Shown here: positions 7,456-15,077 of the stretch, piece by piece
Layout: every line of letters starts with the position of its first letter
Position numbering within the stretch: position 1 is the stretch's first letter
Notes under the pieces: generated by a model
Told to the model about the DNA's origin: nothing
Database searches by the model: none
Seen by the model: only the letters and a program-made list of their open reading frames with translations
From: JBEAUL01 sp041161475
GTDB lineage: Bacteria; Pseudomonadota; Gammaproteobacteria; UBA6186; Azoamicaceae
Reading direction: 5' to 3'
DNA length: 15,077 nucleotides
Assembly: GCA_041161475.1 (NCBI GenBank)
Contig: JBEAUL010000041.1
Span: forward strand, 1 to 15,077
Position numbers and translations under genes: made by a program

Positions 7456-7749
7456 TTGCTCTCTGATATAAATACGGCTTACAGTACACCCATCTTAACA
7501 TGCCTTAATTGACTAACCCAAGCCAGTTATTCTTTGTTCAAGATTTTTTGCAAAGAAAATGCAAATAAATAACATTCAGCGAATACGGATGAAACCCCAG
7601 CTTATGTAACTAGCCCACATTATCGAGTTGCTTGAACAATCCTGGAATTATGTCATGCAACTGGTTTTACTTAAGGTTTCCTGTCATTTACCGAAGAAAC
7701 CAGCGCTATACTGAAGGTATTGTCTCTATATAATGGATAAAGGGTCAGT
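7456..7749. other. Divergent pepN-pcm intergenic region
   Basis: This is AT-rich noncoding DNA that should carry the promoters of both pepN and pcm. The visible structure is a 6-bp inverted repeat, tttgca/tgcaaa, at 7547-7552 and 7560-7565. It is short enough to be chance or an operator half-site pair. I see no open frame of useful length and no tRNA-like fold. Confidence 0.4.
7707..7734 (+). promoter_or_regulatory. Candidate -10 boxes of the pcm promoter
   Basis: Two -10-like hexamers lie ahead of pcm: TATACT at 7707-7712 and the perfect consensus TATAAT at 7729-7734. The second is so close to the ATG at 7750 that its transcript would start around the ribosome binding site, so the first is the better candidate. 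If the second is used, the transcript may start translation further in, at the ATG at 7789. Neither has a convincing -35. Confidence 0.3.
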
Positions 7750-8430
7750 ATGAATACAGAGCAACGAAAATCCGCCCCTGGGGTTGGTATGACATCAGCC
7801 AGAACCCAAAGTCGCCTTATTCAAAGACTACAAGACCAAGGTATTCATCGATTAGATGTGTTAAATGCCTTGACCAGTATTCCAAGGCATCATTTTGTGG
7901 AGGAGGCCTTGGCACATCGGGCCTATGATGATACAGCCCTGCCTATTGGGTTCGGGCAAACCATCTCACAGCCTTATATAGTGGCGCTTATGACACAGGC
8001 ACTCTTAGAGCATGCTTCCCCTGAATACCCCATGAACAGGGTACTTGAAATTGGAACGGGTTCTGGATATCAAGCAGCCATTTTGGCAAAACTGATTCCA
8101 GAAGTGTACAGTATCGAACGCATGAAAACCCTTCATCAACAGGCAGGCATGCGTTTAGCGCACTTAAATTTAGCTGTTCACCTAAAACATGGGGATGGTT
8201 ATGCCGGTTGGCCAGAAGCAGCGCCATTTGATGGCATACTGGTCACTGCTGCCGCGCCCGATATTCCCCCTGCCCTCCTCGATCAGTTGGGGCCACAGGG
8301 CTGTCTTATCCTCCCTACTGGTAAAACAGATGAACAGCAGTTATTATTGGTAAAACGACAAGGCAATCATTTTCAAAAAACGGTGCTTCGTGCAGTACGA
8401 TTTGTGCCTTTTTTACCAGGCACTGAATAA
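7750..8430 (+). CDS. pcm: Protein-L-isoaspartate O-methyltransferase
   Basis: The enzyme uses SAM to methylate the abnormal L-isoaspartyl residues that form in ageing proteins, which starts their repair. It has 226 residues. GQTISQP (69-75) is the family signature, VLEIGTGSGYQAAIL (98-112) is SAM motif I, HGDGYAGWP (147-155) and VTAAAPDIP (165-173) follow, and VRFVPFLPG closes the fold near the end. AAAGGG about 5 nt upstream supports the ATG at 7750. The Pseudomonas protein begins at the residue equivalent to M14 (ATG 7789), so the first 13 residues may be optional. It is followed closely by the YqaA-type gene, which suggests co-transcription. Confidence 0.95.
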   Translation: MNTEQRKSAPGVGMTSARTQSRLIQRLQDQGIHRLDVLNALTSIPRHHFVEEALAHRAYDDTALPIGFGQTISQPYIVALMTQALLEHASPEYPMNRVLEIGTGSGYQAAILAKLIPEVYSIERMKTLHQQAGMRLAHLNLAVHLKHGDGYAGWPEAAPFDGILVTAAAPDIPPALLDQLGPQGCLILPTGKTDEQQLLLVKRQGNHFQKTVLRAVRFVPFLPGTE

Positions 8431-8453
8431 CTGTTTTGAATATTAGGACAAGC

Positions 8454-9005
8454 GTGAAATTTTTATTTAACTGGTATGATAGGGTGATGGTATGGTCTCG
8501 CCATCCCAAAGCACCTTGGTATTTAGGGGCTGTCAGTTTTGCGGACTCTTCCGTTTTTCCTATTTCACCTGTGGTGATGATCATTCCGATGACTTTATCC
8601 ATGCCACTTAAAGCGTTTCGTTGGGCTTGGATTGCTACCTTATTTTCGGTATTTGGTGGTTGTGTGGGCTACGCCTTGGGTAAATGGGCTTTTCAGCCTT
8701 TATTACTCCCTTTAATAGAACAATTTGGCTACATGGGCGTCTACCAGTCTGCCTTAAAAGCCTTTGGTACTTGGGGTTACTGGGCCTTATTCTTTGCCGC
8801 TTTTATACCCGTGCCTTATAAATTTTTCACGATTGGGGCAGGTGTTTTATCACTCAACCTGCCCTTATTTTTATTGTCTTCTTGTGCTGGCCGTGGCTTG
8901 CGTTTCTCGATTATTGCGGGCCTTATTCGCTTTGGTGGCCCTAAAATGGAAGGTTGGTTTCGTCGCTATTTAGACAAACAAGAAGCTTCCATGCGCAATA
9001 ACTGA
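8454..9005 (+). CDS. yqaA: YqaA/DedA-type (VTT/SNARE-associated) inner-membrane protein
   Basis: This is a 183-residue polytopic membrane protein. I chose the GTG at 8454 because AGGA lies 5 nt upstream; a TTG at 8436 would add six residues and leave only 5 nt after pcm. The segment VSFADSSVFPISPVVMIIPM (28-46) is the YqaA hallmark. FGGCVGYALGKWAF (67-80) and FFAAFIPVPYKFFTIGAGVL (113-132) correspond to the VTT/DedA core with its re-entrant proline-rich turns. GRGLRFSIIAGL follows. DedA-family members are linked to lipid flipping and membrane homeostasis; the role of YqaA itself is not settled. The final 40 nt overlap the end of eno on the other strand. Confidence 0.85.
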   Translation: MKFLFNWYDRVMVWSRHPKAPWYLGAVSFADSSVFPISPVVMIIPMTLSMPLKAFRWAWIATLFSVFGGCVGYALGKWAFQPLLLPLIEQFGYMGVYQSALKAFGTWGYWALFFAAFIPVPYKFFTIGAGVLSLNLPLFLLSSCAGRGLRFSIIAGLIRFGGPKMEGWFRRYLDKQEASMRNN

Positions 9006-10321
9006 TTGTATTTTGCCATTCGTTCTCCACGACAAACCGATCCTGTTTTAATTTGTCCAGCGCCCGTTCCAACAGCCAAGTCTGCGATGAACGTATCCTC
9101 TGTTTCACCAGAACGATGCGAAATAACCACCCCATACTCTGCTGCTTGCGCCAATACCACCGCTGACAAGGTTTCTGTTAAGGTGCCTATTTGGTTGGGT
9201 TTAATTAAAATAGCGTTTCCTGCATTTTCTTCTATCCCTTTTTTTAGACGCTCTGTATTGGTGACCAATAAATCATCACCGACCAATTGTATGCGATTAC
9301 CTAAGCGCTCAGTTAACTGCTTCCAACCAGCCCAATCTTCTTCGTCTAAACCATCTTCTATCGAAACCAAAGGGTATTGATTAACCCATCCTTCTAAGAT
9401 CTCAATCCATTCTTGTGTTGTGCAACTTTTCTTTTCACCAGCCAGCACATATTTACCCTCTTTATAGAAGGCACTGCTGGCAACATCCAGTGCCAAAGCA
9501 ATGTCTTTTCCTGGTGCAAAGCCCGCTTTAACAATGGCTTCTAAAATAAGTTCTATCGCAGCAGTGGTACTGGATAGCTGTGGTGCAAAACCACCTTCAT
9601 CACCTACATTGATATTCAGTCCTTGTTTTTTTAGCAATGCTTTTAAGGTGTGAAATACCTCAACACACTGCCGTAGACCTTCTGTAAAACTAGGGGCACC
9701 ACTCGGCAAAATCATAAACTCTTGAATATCTAAGGCATTGTCTGCATGCATGCCTCCGTTAATAATGTTTACCAAAGGGCAAGGCAACTTAAACTTTCCG
9801 TAAGTCCAACCAGAACGCCAAGTCTGCCCAAGGGGTGTCATTAATATGGGTGTGACAGTGGCCAGCGCCATATTTTTTTTAATTGATGGCAACAAAGCCT
9901 GAATAAACAGTGGCAGAGATTTTTTTTCTTGAACAGCACAAGCCTTTGCAAAGGCCAAAGACACACTCAACAACGCATTGGCACCCCAACGAGATTTGTC
10001 TTTGGTGCCTTCTTGTTGAATCATGGCTTTGTCTAAGGTCATGGGCTCCCAGTATTTACCCACCAACAAAGCCGAGATGTCTTTATTCACATGCTCTATC
10101 GCTTTTAGGACGCCTTTACCCTGATAACGCTTTGGATCGTTATCACGCAATTCTACGGCTTCCCATTTTCCCGTTGAGGCACCCGATGGAATCGTTGCAC
10201 GACCAAAAGCCCCGCCCATCAAATACACTTCTGTTTCGATGGTAGGGTTTCCACGAGAGTCTAATACTTCTCTTGCGCGAATCTTTTCGATTGTTGACAT
10301 GGCTACAGGCACTGCGGTCAT
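8966..10321 (-). CDS. eno: Enolase with an extra loop before the barrel domain
   Basis: The enzyme interconverts 2-phosphoglycerate and phosphoenolpyruvate in glycolysis. It has 451 residues; the usual length is about 430. Key residues are all present: S49 in the GAST loop, H192 in NGGMHAD, E201 in QEFM, E242 in GDEGG, metal ligands D279 (LDVASS), E322 (SIEDGLDEED) and D349 (VGDDLLVTN), K374 (LIKPNQIGT), R403-S404 and K425 (GQIKTGS). Between PLF (137-139) and LPCP (179-182) there are 39 residues, against 14 in E. coli, so about 25 are extra. AGGGA lies 8 nt before the first ATG, which adds 7 residues to the standard MSTIEKI start. It is the last gene of the accA-to-eno train, 35 nt after kdsA. 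Confidence 0.96.
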   Translation of the reverse strand: MTAVPVAMSTIEKIRAREVLDSRGNPTIETEVYLMGGAFGRATIPSGASTGKWEAVELRDNDPKRYQGKGVLKAIEHVNKDISALLVGKYWEPMTLDKAMIQQEGTKDKSRWGANALLSVSLAFAKACAVQEKKSLPLFIQALLPSIKKNMALATVTPILMTPLGQTWRSGWTYGKFKLPCPLVNIINGGMHADNALDIQEFMILPSGAPSFTEGLRQCVEVFHTLKALLKKQGLNINVGDEGGFAPQLSSTTAAIELILEAIVKAGFAPGKDIALALDVASSAFYKEGKYVLAGEKKSCTTQEWIEILEGWVNQYPLVSIEDGLDEEDWAGWKQLTERLGNRIQLVGDDLLVTNTERLKKGIEENAGNAILIKPNQIGTLTETLSAVVLAQAAEYGVVISHRSGETEDTFIADLAVGTGAGQIKTGSVCRGERMAKYNQLLRMEASCLSK

Positions 10322-10356
10322 CTTAAATTCCCTTTATCTTTGGTCGTTTTTTTATA

Positions 10357-11175
10357 TTAAACCATTTTTTTGACAAGCGCGTCTAATGCCATCAGTTGAC
10401 GTAACAATGTTTCCATTTGATCGAGTGGCCAGCTGTTAGGACCATCGCTCAGGGCTTTATCTGGGTTTGGATGCGTTTCCATAAACACACCCGCAACACC
10501 CACCGCAACAGCAGCGCGAGCTAAAACGGGCACAAACTCTCTTTGCCCGCCGGAGGCACCCCCTTGTCCACCGGGTAACTGGACAGAATGGGTGGCATCA
10601 AAAATAACAGGGCATCCCGTGTTACGTAAAATCGGTAGTGAACGCATGTCTGAGACTAAATTATTGTACCCAAAAGAAACACCGCGTTCACACACCATGA
10701 TATTTGGATTTCTGGTGCTTTTGGCTTTTGCCACCACATGCTGCATATCCCAAGGCGCCAAAAATTGGCCTTTTTTAATATTGATTGGGATCTGACACTG
10801 AGCTACTCGCTGAATAAAATTGGTTTGACGACACAAAAATGCTGGTGTTTGCATCACATCCACAACAGAAGCCACGGCTTCTAAAGGAGAATCTTCGTGT
10901 ACATCGGTTAATACAGGCACTTTAACGCTGGCTTTAACCTTGGCTAAAATACGTAGCCCCTCTTCTACACCCAGCCCACGAAAACTGTTTTCGCTGGTTC
11001 GATTCGCTTTATCAAAAGAAGATTTATAAATAAAAGGGATGCCTAGGCGTTGGGTAATTTCTTTTAAAATGCCCGCTGTTTCTATGGCCAATGCTTCACT
11101 TTCGATAACGCAAGGACCTGCAATTAGCACCATCGGAGCTGTATTATCAATCGTAATATCTTGAACAGTAATCAC
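10357..11175 (-). CDS. kdsA: 3-deoxy-8-phosphooctulonate synthase (KDO-8-P synthase)
   Basis: The enzyme condenses phosphoenolpyruvate with arabinose 5-phosphate to make KDO-8-P for the LPS inner core. It has 272 residues and starts at a GTG (11175) that overlaps the pyrG stop by 4 nt (GTGA), with GGAG 8 nt upstream. Family motifs are KSSFDKANR (51-59), TDVHE (90-94), FLCRQTNF (113-120), KKGQFLAPWDM (134-144), GYNNLVSDMRSLPI (169-182) and DATHSVQLPGG (193-203). C22 in IAGPCVIES, with H196, E233 and D244, is the metal-binding set of Aquifex-type metal-dependent enzymes; E. coli KdsA has Asn at the Cys position. The SDGPNSWPL loop (243-251) looks closer to the E. coli type. Confidence 0.96.
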   Translation of the reverse strand: MITVQDITIDNTAPMVLIAGPCVIESEALAIETAGILKEITQRLGIPFIYKSSFDKANRTSENSFRGLGVEEGLRILAKVKASVKVPVLTDVHEDSPLEAVASVVDVMQTPAFLCRQTNFIQRVAQCQIPINIKKGQFLAPWDMQHVVAKAKSTRNPNIMVCERGVSFGYNNLVSDMRSLPILRNTGCPVIFDATHSVQLPGGQGGASGGQREFVPVLARAAVAVGVAGVFMETHPNPDKALSDGPNSWPLDQMETLLRQLMALDALVKKMV

Positions 11176-12824
11176 AGCTTATCTCCTTTTGATGCCTTAA
11201 AAGACAATGCAGCCTCAACAAAATGCGTAAACAAAGGATGGGCATCTCGCGGTGTAGAAAGAAATTCTGGATGAAACTGACAGGCTAAAAACCAAGGATG
11301 TACCGTTGAGGGCAACTCAATCATTTCAACCAAGGTATTGTCTACCGAACGCCCAGAAATAATCAATCCTGCAGATTCAATGGCACCGATCAAGCGGTTA
11401 TTCACTTCATAGCGGTGTCTATGACGTTCTTTTATAAGAGATTTTCCATACACTTTTTCAGCCAATGTACCCGGCATTAATTGGCAAGCTTGCGCCCCTA
11501 AGCGCATACTGCCACCCAAATCAGGATTCACAGCCTGTGTTTGTTTTTCACCATCTGCAGTGATCCATTCGTTAATTAAGGCAACCACCGGATGCGGTGT
11601 TTTTGGATCGAATTCTGTGCTATTTGCATTCGGTAGATTGGCCTGATGACGCGCATATTCGATAACGGCAACTTGCATGCCCAAACAAATACCAAAGAAA
11701 GGCACACGCTGTTCGCGAGCAAACTGTACCGCAGCGACTTTTCCTTCAATGCCCCGTGTCCCAAATCCCCCTGGAACCAATATGGCATCTAGGGAAGCCA
11801 AGCGATGACGATTTTCTGGTTGTGTCAGGCTCTCTGAATCAATGTATTCCACTTTAATGCGTGTTTTATGATGCAAACCGGCATGTACCAATGCTTCGTA
11901 TAAAGATTTATAGGCATCTGGATACTCAACATATTTTCCGACAATACCGACACACACTTCGCGTGTTGGCTGCTTATAACGTTCAACCACTGCATCCCAT
12001 TCTTTTAGATCAGCTGCCGGGGCACTTAAATTCAGACGTTGCAAGACGATATCATCCAATCCCTGCTCATGCAAAATATGGGGAATTTCATAAATGGTTT
12101 GTGCATCGGGTGAAGAAATAACCGCAGATTCTGAGACATTGGTAAACAATGCCATTTTTTTGCGTTCTTCCAATGAGAGTTGTCTGTAGCAACGACAAAT
12201 AAGGATTTCTGGCTGTATACCGATAGAACGCAACTCTTTGACTGAGTGCTGTGTTGGCTTTGTTTTAATTTCGCCAGCCGCCGTAATATAAGGGACGAGG
12301 GTGAGGTGAATCGATACCGATTGCTGATACCCTAATGTAATTTTCAGCTGTCTGACCGCTTCTAAAAAAGGCAGTGACTCAATATCACCAACCGTGCCCC
12401 CCACTTCTACCAGCACCACATCAAAACCGGGTGCCACGGTCAACATGGCTTGTTTAATTTCATCTGTGATATGCGGGATAACTTGTACCGTTGCACCCAG
12501 GTAATCCCCTTTTCGCTCTTTTGCAATCACAGTTTGGTAAATACGACCTGTTGTAATATTATTTTGACGAGACATGGTTGTACGCACATACCGCTCATAA
12601 TGCCCTAGATCTAAATCTGTTTCAGCTCCATCATCGGTGACAAAGACTTCGCCATGCTGAAATGGGCTCATGGTGCCTGGATCGACATTAATATAGGGAT
12701 CTAATTTCATCAGCGTGACACGCAAACCGCGTGCCTCTAGCAAGGCTGCTAAGGATGCCGCCGCAATCCCTTTACCCAAAGAAGAAACCACCCCACCCGT
12801 TACAAAAATAAACTTTGTTGTCAT
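11172..12824 (-). CDS. pyrG: CTP synthase
   Basis: The enzyme makes CTP from UTP, ATP and glutamine-derived ammonia. I prefer the ATG at 12824 (550 residues), which matches the E. coli start MTT-x-x-IFVTGG. A GTG at 12833 is also in frame, and neither has a strong ribosome binding site. The synthetase domain shows GGVVSSLGKG, KLDPYINVDPGTMSP, GAETDLDLGHYER and GGTVGDIES. The glutaminase domain shows VPGGFG, the nucleophile C380 in FGICLGMQ, and H518/E520 in CQFHPEF. ANSTEF and RHRHRYEVNN are also conserved. It is translationally coupled to kdsA by a 4-nt overlap. Confidence 0.97.
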   Translation of the reverse strand: MTTKFIFVTGGVVSSLGKGIAAASLAALLEARGLRVTLMKLDPYINVDPGTMSPFQHGEVFVTDDGAETDLDLGHYERYVRTTMSRQNNITTGRIYQTVIAKERKGDYLGATVQVIPHITDEIKQAMLTVAPGFDVVLVEVGGTVGDIESLPFLEAVRQLKITLGYQQSVSIHLTLVPYITAAGEIKTKPTQHSVKELRSIGIQPEILICRCYRQLSLEERKKMALFTNVSESAVISSPDAQTIYEIPHILHEQGLDDIVLQRLNLSAPAADLKEWDAVVERYKQPTREVCVGIVGKYVEYPDAYKSLYEALVHAGLHHKTRIKVEYIDSESLTQPENRHRLASLDAILVPGGFGTRGIEGKVAAVQFAREQRVPFFGICLGMQVAVIEYARHQANLPNANSTEFDPKTPHPVVALINEWITADGEKQTQAVNPDLGGSMRLGAQACQLMPGTLAEKVYGKSLIKERHRHRYEVNNRLIGAIESAGLIISGRSVDNTLVEMIELPSTVHPWFLACQFHPEFLSTPRDAHPLFTHFVEAALSFKASKGDKL

Positions 12825-12895
12825 ACTGTCCACACTTTGTTGAATTGTCTTTTTTATTTATGGCCGTCTTTTGAAACGTGCCTTAGGATGGGATA

Positions 12896-13987
12896 TCATT
12901 GTACCAAATCGCTTGTCGCTCTGTAAATGAATAATCTATCGCGCCATCGCGCAACCACATACTCTCGTATCTTTAAACGGGGTCTTCCCCCTGTTACAGC
13001 ACCCAAAATTTCTTGCTCAATACGCTTTAAGTGCGCAAAACTCGGGGAGTAAAATCCCTTATCTTGTAGCCACACCCGAATAATATCTCTTCTTCGTTCG
13101 CTAGAGAAAGCGAGCAAACGCTTCACCGAAAGCGATTCTCCCTCGCTGATTCGATCGATTGATGCTTCTTTCAGGCGACTTTTTTCCACCGCAGGCGCAG
13201 TCGATTTATTCAAACTGTACTGGGACGCATAGTGTACCTGCGCTTTATATTGTCGTGCCTGTGCTTCGCAATAATCTGCTGCTTCTCGACACAGTTGTGC
13301 AGATCGCTGTGCAGCAAAGCTGGCTTTTGGCCATCGCGATTTCAGTAAGGGCATGATCTGATGTCGCATAAAATTTCGATCAAAGCGCGGGTTGTTGTTG
13401 CTATCGTCTTCTATCCACTGTAACTGATTGTGTTTGGCATAGCGGGCCACATCTGTTCTTTCAACGGGTAGACCAAGTAAGGGACGGGCAACAGCAAATG
13501 GCCATTTATCTTGTTGATACACTGCCATGCCGGCCAATCCAAGTACGCCTGTGCCTCGGCATAAGCGTTGCAAGAGGGTTTCTAGCTGATCGTCTAAATG
13601 ATGTCCTAGTACCAATACATCTTGTTTGTCTAGTTTCGCTTTAAATGCCTGATAACGTGCTTCTCGTGCAGCAGCCTCAGGGCTATGTTCAGGGAAATCA
13701 TTCGGATTGACATAAGCGACTGTCAGAGGAACGTTGTACTGTAGACAACAGGATTGGCAATGCGTTACCCAGTCATCGGCCTTTGGATGTAAACCGTGAT
13801 GAATATGCATGGCCTCTAAGCGAAAGGGGGGTATCTCTTGTTGCTGATAAGCAGTCGCCAAAGCATGCAGCAAAACTTGAGAGTCAATGCCACCACTATA
13901 CGCAATAAAAACCCGCTGTGTCGAAGGTGGAACAAGCTTTATCAGCTGTTCCCACACTTGATTTGCAGAAAATACGTTAGCCTTCAC
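12896..13987 (-). CDS. tilS: tRNA(Ile)-lysidine synthase, short form
   Basis: The enzyme puts lysine on C34 of the CAU-anticodon tRNA-Ile so that it reads AUA. The PP-loop SGGIDS is at 31-36. HIHHGLHPKADDW (61-73), GHHLDDQLETLLQRLCRG (128-145) and WIEDDSNNNPRFDRNFMRH (191-209) are the TilS catalytic-domain motifs. A substrate-binding domain follows, ending with GGRPRLKIREYVVARW. At 363 residues it lacks the roughly 70-residue C-terminal domain of the 432-residue E. coli enzyme. Only 71 nt separate its stop from the pyrG ATG, so there is no room for a lost fragment. The start is a GTG at 13987, 11 nt inside the end of accA, with a weak ribosome binding site. Confidence 0.93.
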   Translation of the reverse strand: MKANVFSANQVWEQLIKLVPPSTQRVFIAYSGGIDSQVLLHALATAYQQQEIPPFRLEAMHIHHGLHPKADDWVTHCQSCCLQYNVPLTVAYVNPNDFPEHSPEAAAREARYQAFKAKLDKQDVLVLGHHLDDQLETLLQRLCRGTGVLGLAGMAVYQQDKWPFAVARPLLGLPVERTDVARYAKHNQLQWIEDDSNNNPRFDRNFMRHQIMPLLKSRWPKASFAAQRSAQLCREAADYCEAQARQYKAQVHYASQYSLNKSTAPAVEKSRLKEASIDRISEGESLSVKRLLAFSSERRRDIIRVWLQDKGFYSPSFAHLKRIEQEILGAVTGGRPRLKIREYVVARWRDRLFIYRATSDLVQ

Positions 13988-14951
13988 TCGGCATGCCCAA
14001 ACGCATTAACCGATTATAGCGTTGCTCTAACATGGCTTGCACGTTTTGGCTTTCAATCGCTTTTAATCGGTGGCATAGGGCTTGTTTAAGCGTTTGTGCC
14101 ATTTCATCGACTGCCCGATGGGCACCACCAAGGGGCTCAGGCACGATCTCATCAATTAGCCCTAAAGCCAATAATCGTGGCGCAGTAATGCCCATGACAT
14201 CAGCGGCTTCTGCGGCTTTTTCGGCGCTTTTCCATAAAATGGTCGCACAGCCTTCGGGGGAAATGGTTGCATAATAGGCATACTGTAGCATCAGGGTCAC
14301 GTCTCCAACGCCGATACCCAAGGCCCCCCCTGAGCAACCTTCGCCAATCACCACACAAATAATCGGCACTTGTATTTGTGAAAACTCAAATAGATTGCGT
14401 GCAATGGCTTCACTTTGTCCTCGTGCTTCGGCACCAATACCTGGATAAGCACCGGGTGTGTCAATGAGGGTAATAATCGGAATATGAAAGCGCTCTGCCA
14501 AACGCGCTAAACGTAAGGCTTTTCGATACCCTTCAGGGTGTGGCATCCCAAAATTTCGGGCTATTTTTTCTTTGGTATCACGGCCTTTTTGTTCACCTAT
14601 CACCATTACTGGGCGACCGTCTAGCCGAGCTAATCCCCCTACAATGGCGGTATCATCTGCAAACGCCCTGTCTCCATGCAACTCATCAAAATCGGTAAAC
14701 AGACGCTCGATATAATCCAGCGCATAGGGGCGCTGTGGATGGCGAGCCAATTGCACTGTTTGCCAAGCAGTCAATTTTTTAAAAATAGAGATGGTTTGCG
14801 CGCGACTTTTTTTCTCAAGACGCGTGATAATCTCATGAATATCGACCTCTGAATCGCTACCTAATAGGCGTAATTCTTCAATTTTTGCCTCTAACTCTGC
14901 AATTGGTCGTTCAAAATCTAAACACTGCAATATCATATAAGTACGCTTCAT
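13977..14951 (-). CDS. accA: Acetyl-CoA carboxylase carboxyltransferase subunit alpha
   Basis: This is the alpha half of the carboxyltransferase (with AccD) that makes malonyl-CoA for fatty-acid synthesis. It has 324 residues; E. coli AccA has 319. Conserved stretches are LDFERPIAELEAKIEEL (11-27), AWQTVQLARHPQRPY (62-76), ARNFGMPHPEGYRKALRLA (131-149), LIDTPGAYPGIGAEARGQSE (162-181) and IGEGCSGGALGIGVGD (202-217). C206 replaces the Gly seen in E. coli. ISPEGCATILWKSA (230-243) follows. The first ATG (14951) and another at 14936 are both possible; neither has a strong ribosome binding site. It is the first gene of the accA-tilS-pyrG-kdsA-eno train. E. coli has dnaE upstream of accA, but here the upstream 126 nt look noncoding. 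Confidence 0.97.
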   Translation of the reverse strand: MKRTYMILQCLDFERPIAELEAKIEELRLLGSDSEVDIHEIITRLEKKSRAQTISIFKKLTAWQTVQLARHPQRPYALDYIERLFTDFDELHGDRAFADDTAIVGGLARLDGRPVMVIGEQKGRDTKEKIARNFGMPHPEGYRKALRLARLAERFHIPIITLIDTPGAYPGIGAEARGQSEAIARNLFEFSQIQVPIICVVIGEGCSGGALGIGVGDVTLMLQYAYYATISPEGCATILWKSAEKAAEAADVMGITAPRLLALGLIDEIVPEPLGGAHRAVDEMAQTLKQALCHRLKAIESQNVQAMLEQRYNRLMRLGMPSEG

Positions 14952-15019
14952 TACTCAACATAAGCTTTCACCGATGAGCTAGCTTAGCAAAATTACCGAA
15001 AATACTCTAGCCTATGCAG

Positions 15020-15048
15020 ACTATATTGCAGTGTACCCCGCCTAACAG
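15020..15048 (-). promoter_or_regulatory. Candidate sigma70 promoter for accA and the downstream genes
   Basis: On the minus strand, CTGTTA (15048-15043) and TATAGT (15025-15020) are separated by 17 nt. The -10 matches five of six bases, the -35 only three. Transcription would start about 60 nt before the accA ATG. An inverted repeat taagct/agctta (14961-14966 and 14981-14986) lies in that leader, too short to call an attenuator. Confidence 0.33.
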
Positions 15049-15077
15049 TGTAATTACAGGGCGAAATTAGCTGAAAT

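Noticed and set aside
9797..9889. Enolase insertion as a frameshift artefact
   Set aside because: The frame is open throughout, flanking motifs are in the same frame, and a pair of compensating errors would not add about 75 bases. It is kept as a finding with a resequencing check.
9910..10245. 111-codon plus-strand frame opposite eno
   Set aside because: It is an antisense shadow of the conserved enolase frame.
1..15077. CRISPR array, rRNA, prophage or large unknown operon
   Set aside because: I saw no regularly spaced repeats, no rRNA-like sequence and no run of unrecognised genes.

Overview
This window looks like chromosomal DNA from an AT-leaning gammaproteobacterium. Almost every gene is a housekeeping gene whose protein aligns by eye with the E. 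coli or Pseudomonas version. The block accA-tilS-pyrG-kdsA-eno and the yafS/gloB/mltD neighbourhood are both typical of Gammaproteobacteria. kdsA implies a Gram-negative envelope with Kdo-containing LPS. A Legionellales-like lineage is a reasonable guess from gene order and composition, but I cannot fix the genus.

Layout. Positions 1-326 (minus) hold the start of an IS200/IS605-type tnpB gene that runs off the left edge. It is followed by a strong hairpin (403-422) that may be the element's end. Positions 514-1131 (minus) hold a small single-domain PqiA-family membrane protein. A yafS-like methyltransferase (minus) and gloB (plus) are divergent at 1217-2914. A two-gene MNT/HEPN cassette, resembling the HI0073/HI0074 and MntA/HepT toxin-antitoxin systems, lies on the minus strand at 2920-3607. 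It sits exactly between gloB and an mltD-type lytic transglycosylase (3891-4739), genes that are next to each other in E. coli. pepN (4732-7455, minus) converges on mltD, and pcm plus a YqaA/DedA-type membrane protein run on the plus strand (7750-9005). The rest is one minus-strand gene train read right to left: accA, tilS, pyrG, kdsA, eno (14951 down to 8966). Its spacing is tight or overlapping, as in an operon, and it covers fatty-acid synthesis, tRNA-Ile decoding, CTP synthesis, Kdo synthesis and glycolysis.

The most notable points are the MNT/HEPN cassette with complete catalytic and target motifs, an enolase with about 25 extra residues just before its barrel domain, an MltD-type enzyme without LysM repeats, a TilS without its C-terminal domain, a Cys-containing (metal-dependent type) KdsA, and a 40-nt tail-to-tail overlap between the YqaA-type gene and eno. 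I see no CRISPR array, rRNA or tRNA gene, prophage or large unknown operon. I did not find a convincing new biological system. The accessory pieces (tnpB, MNT/HEPN) belong to known families.
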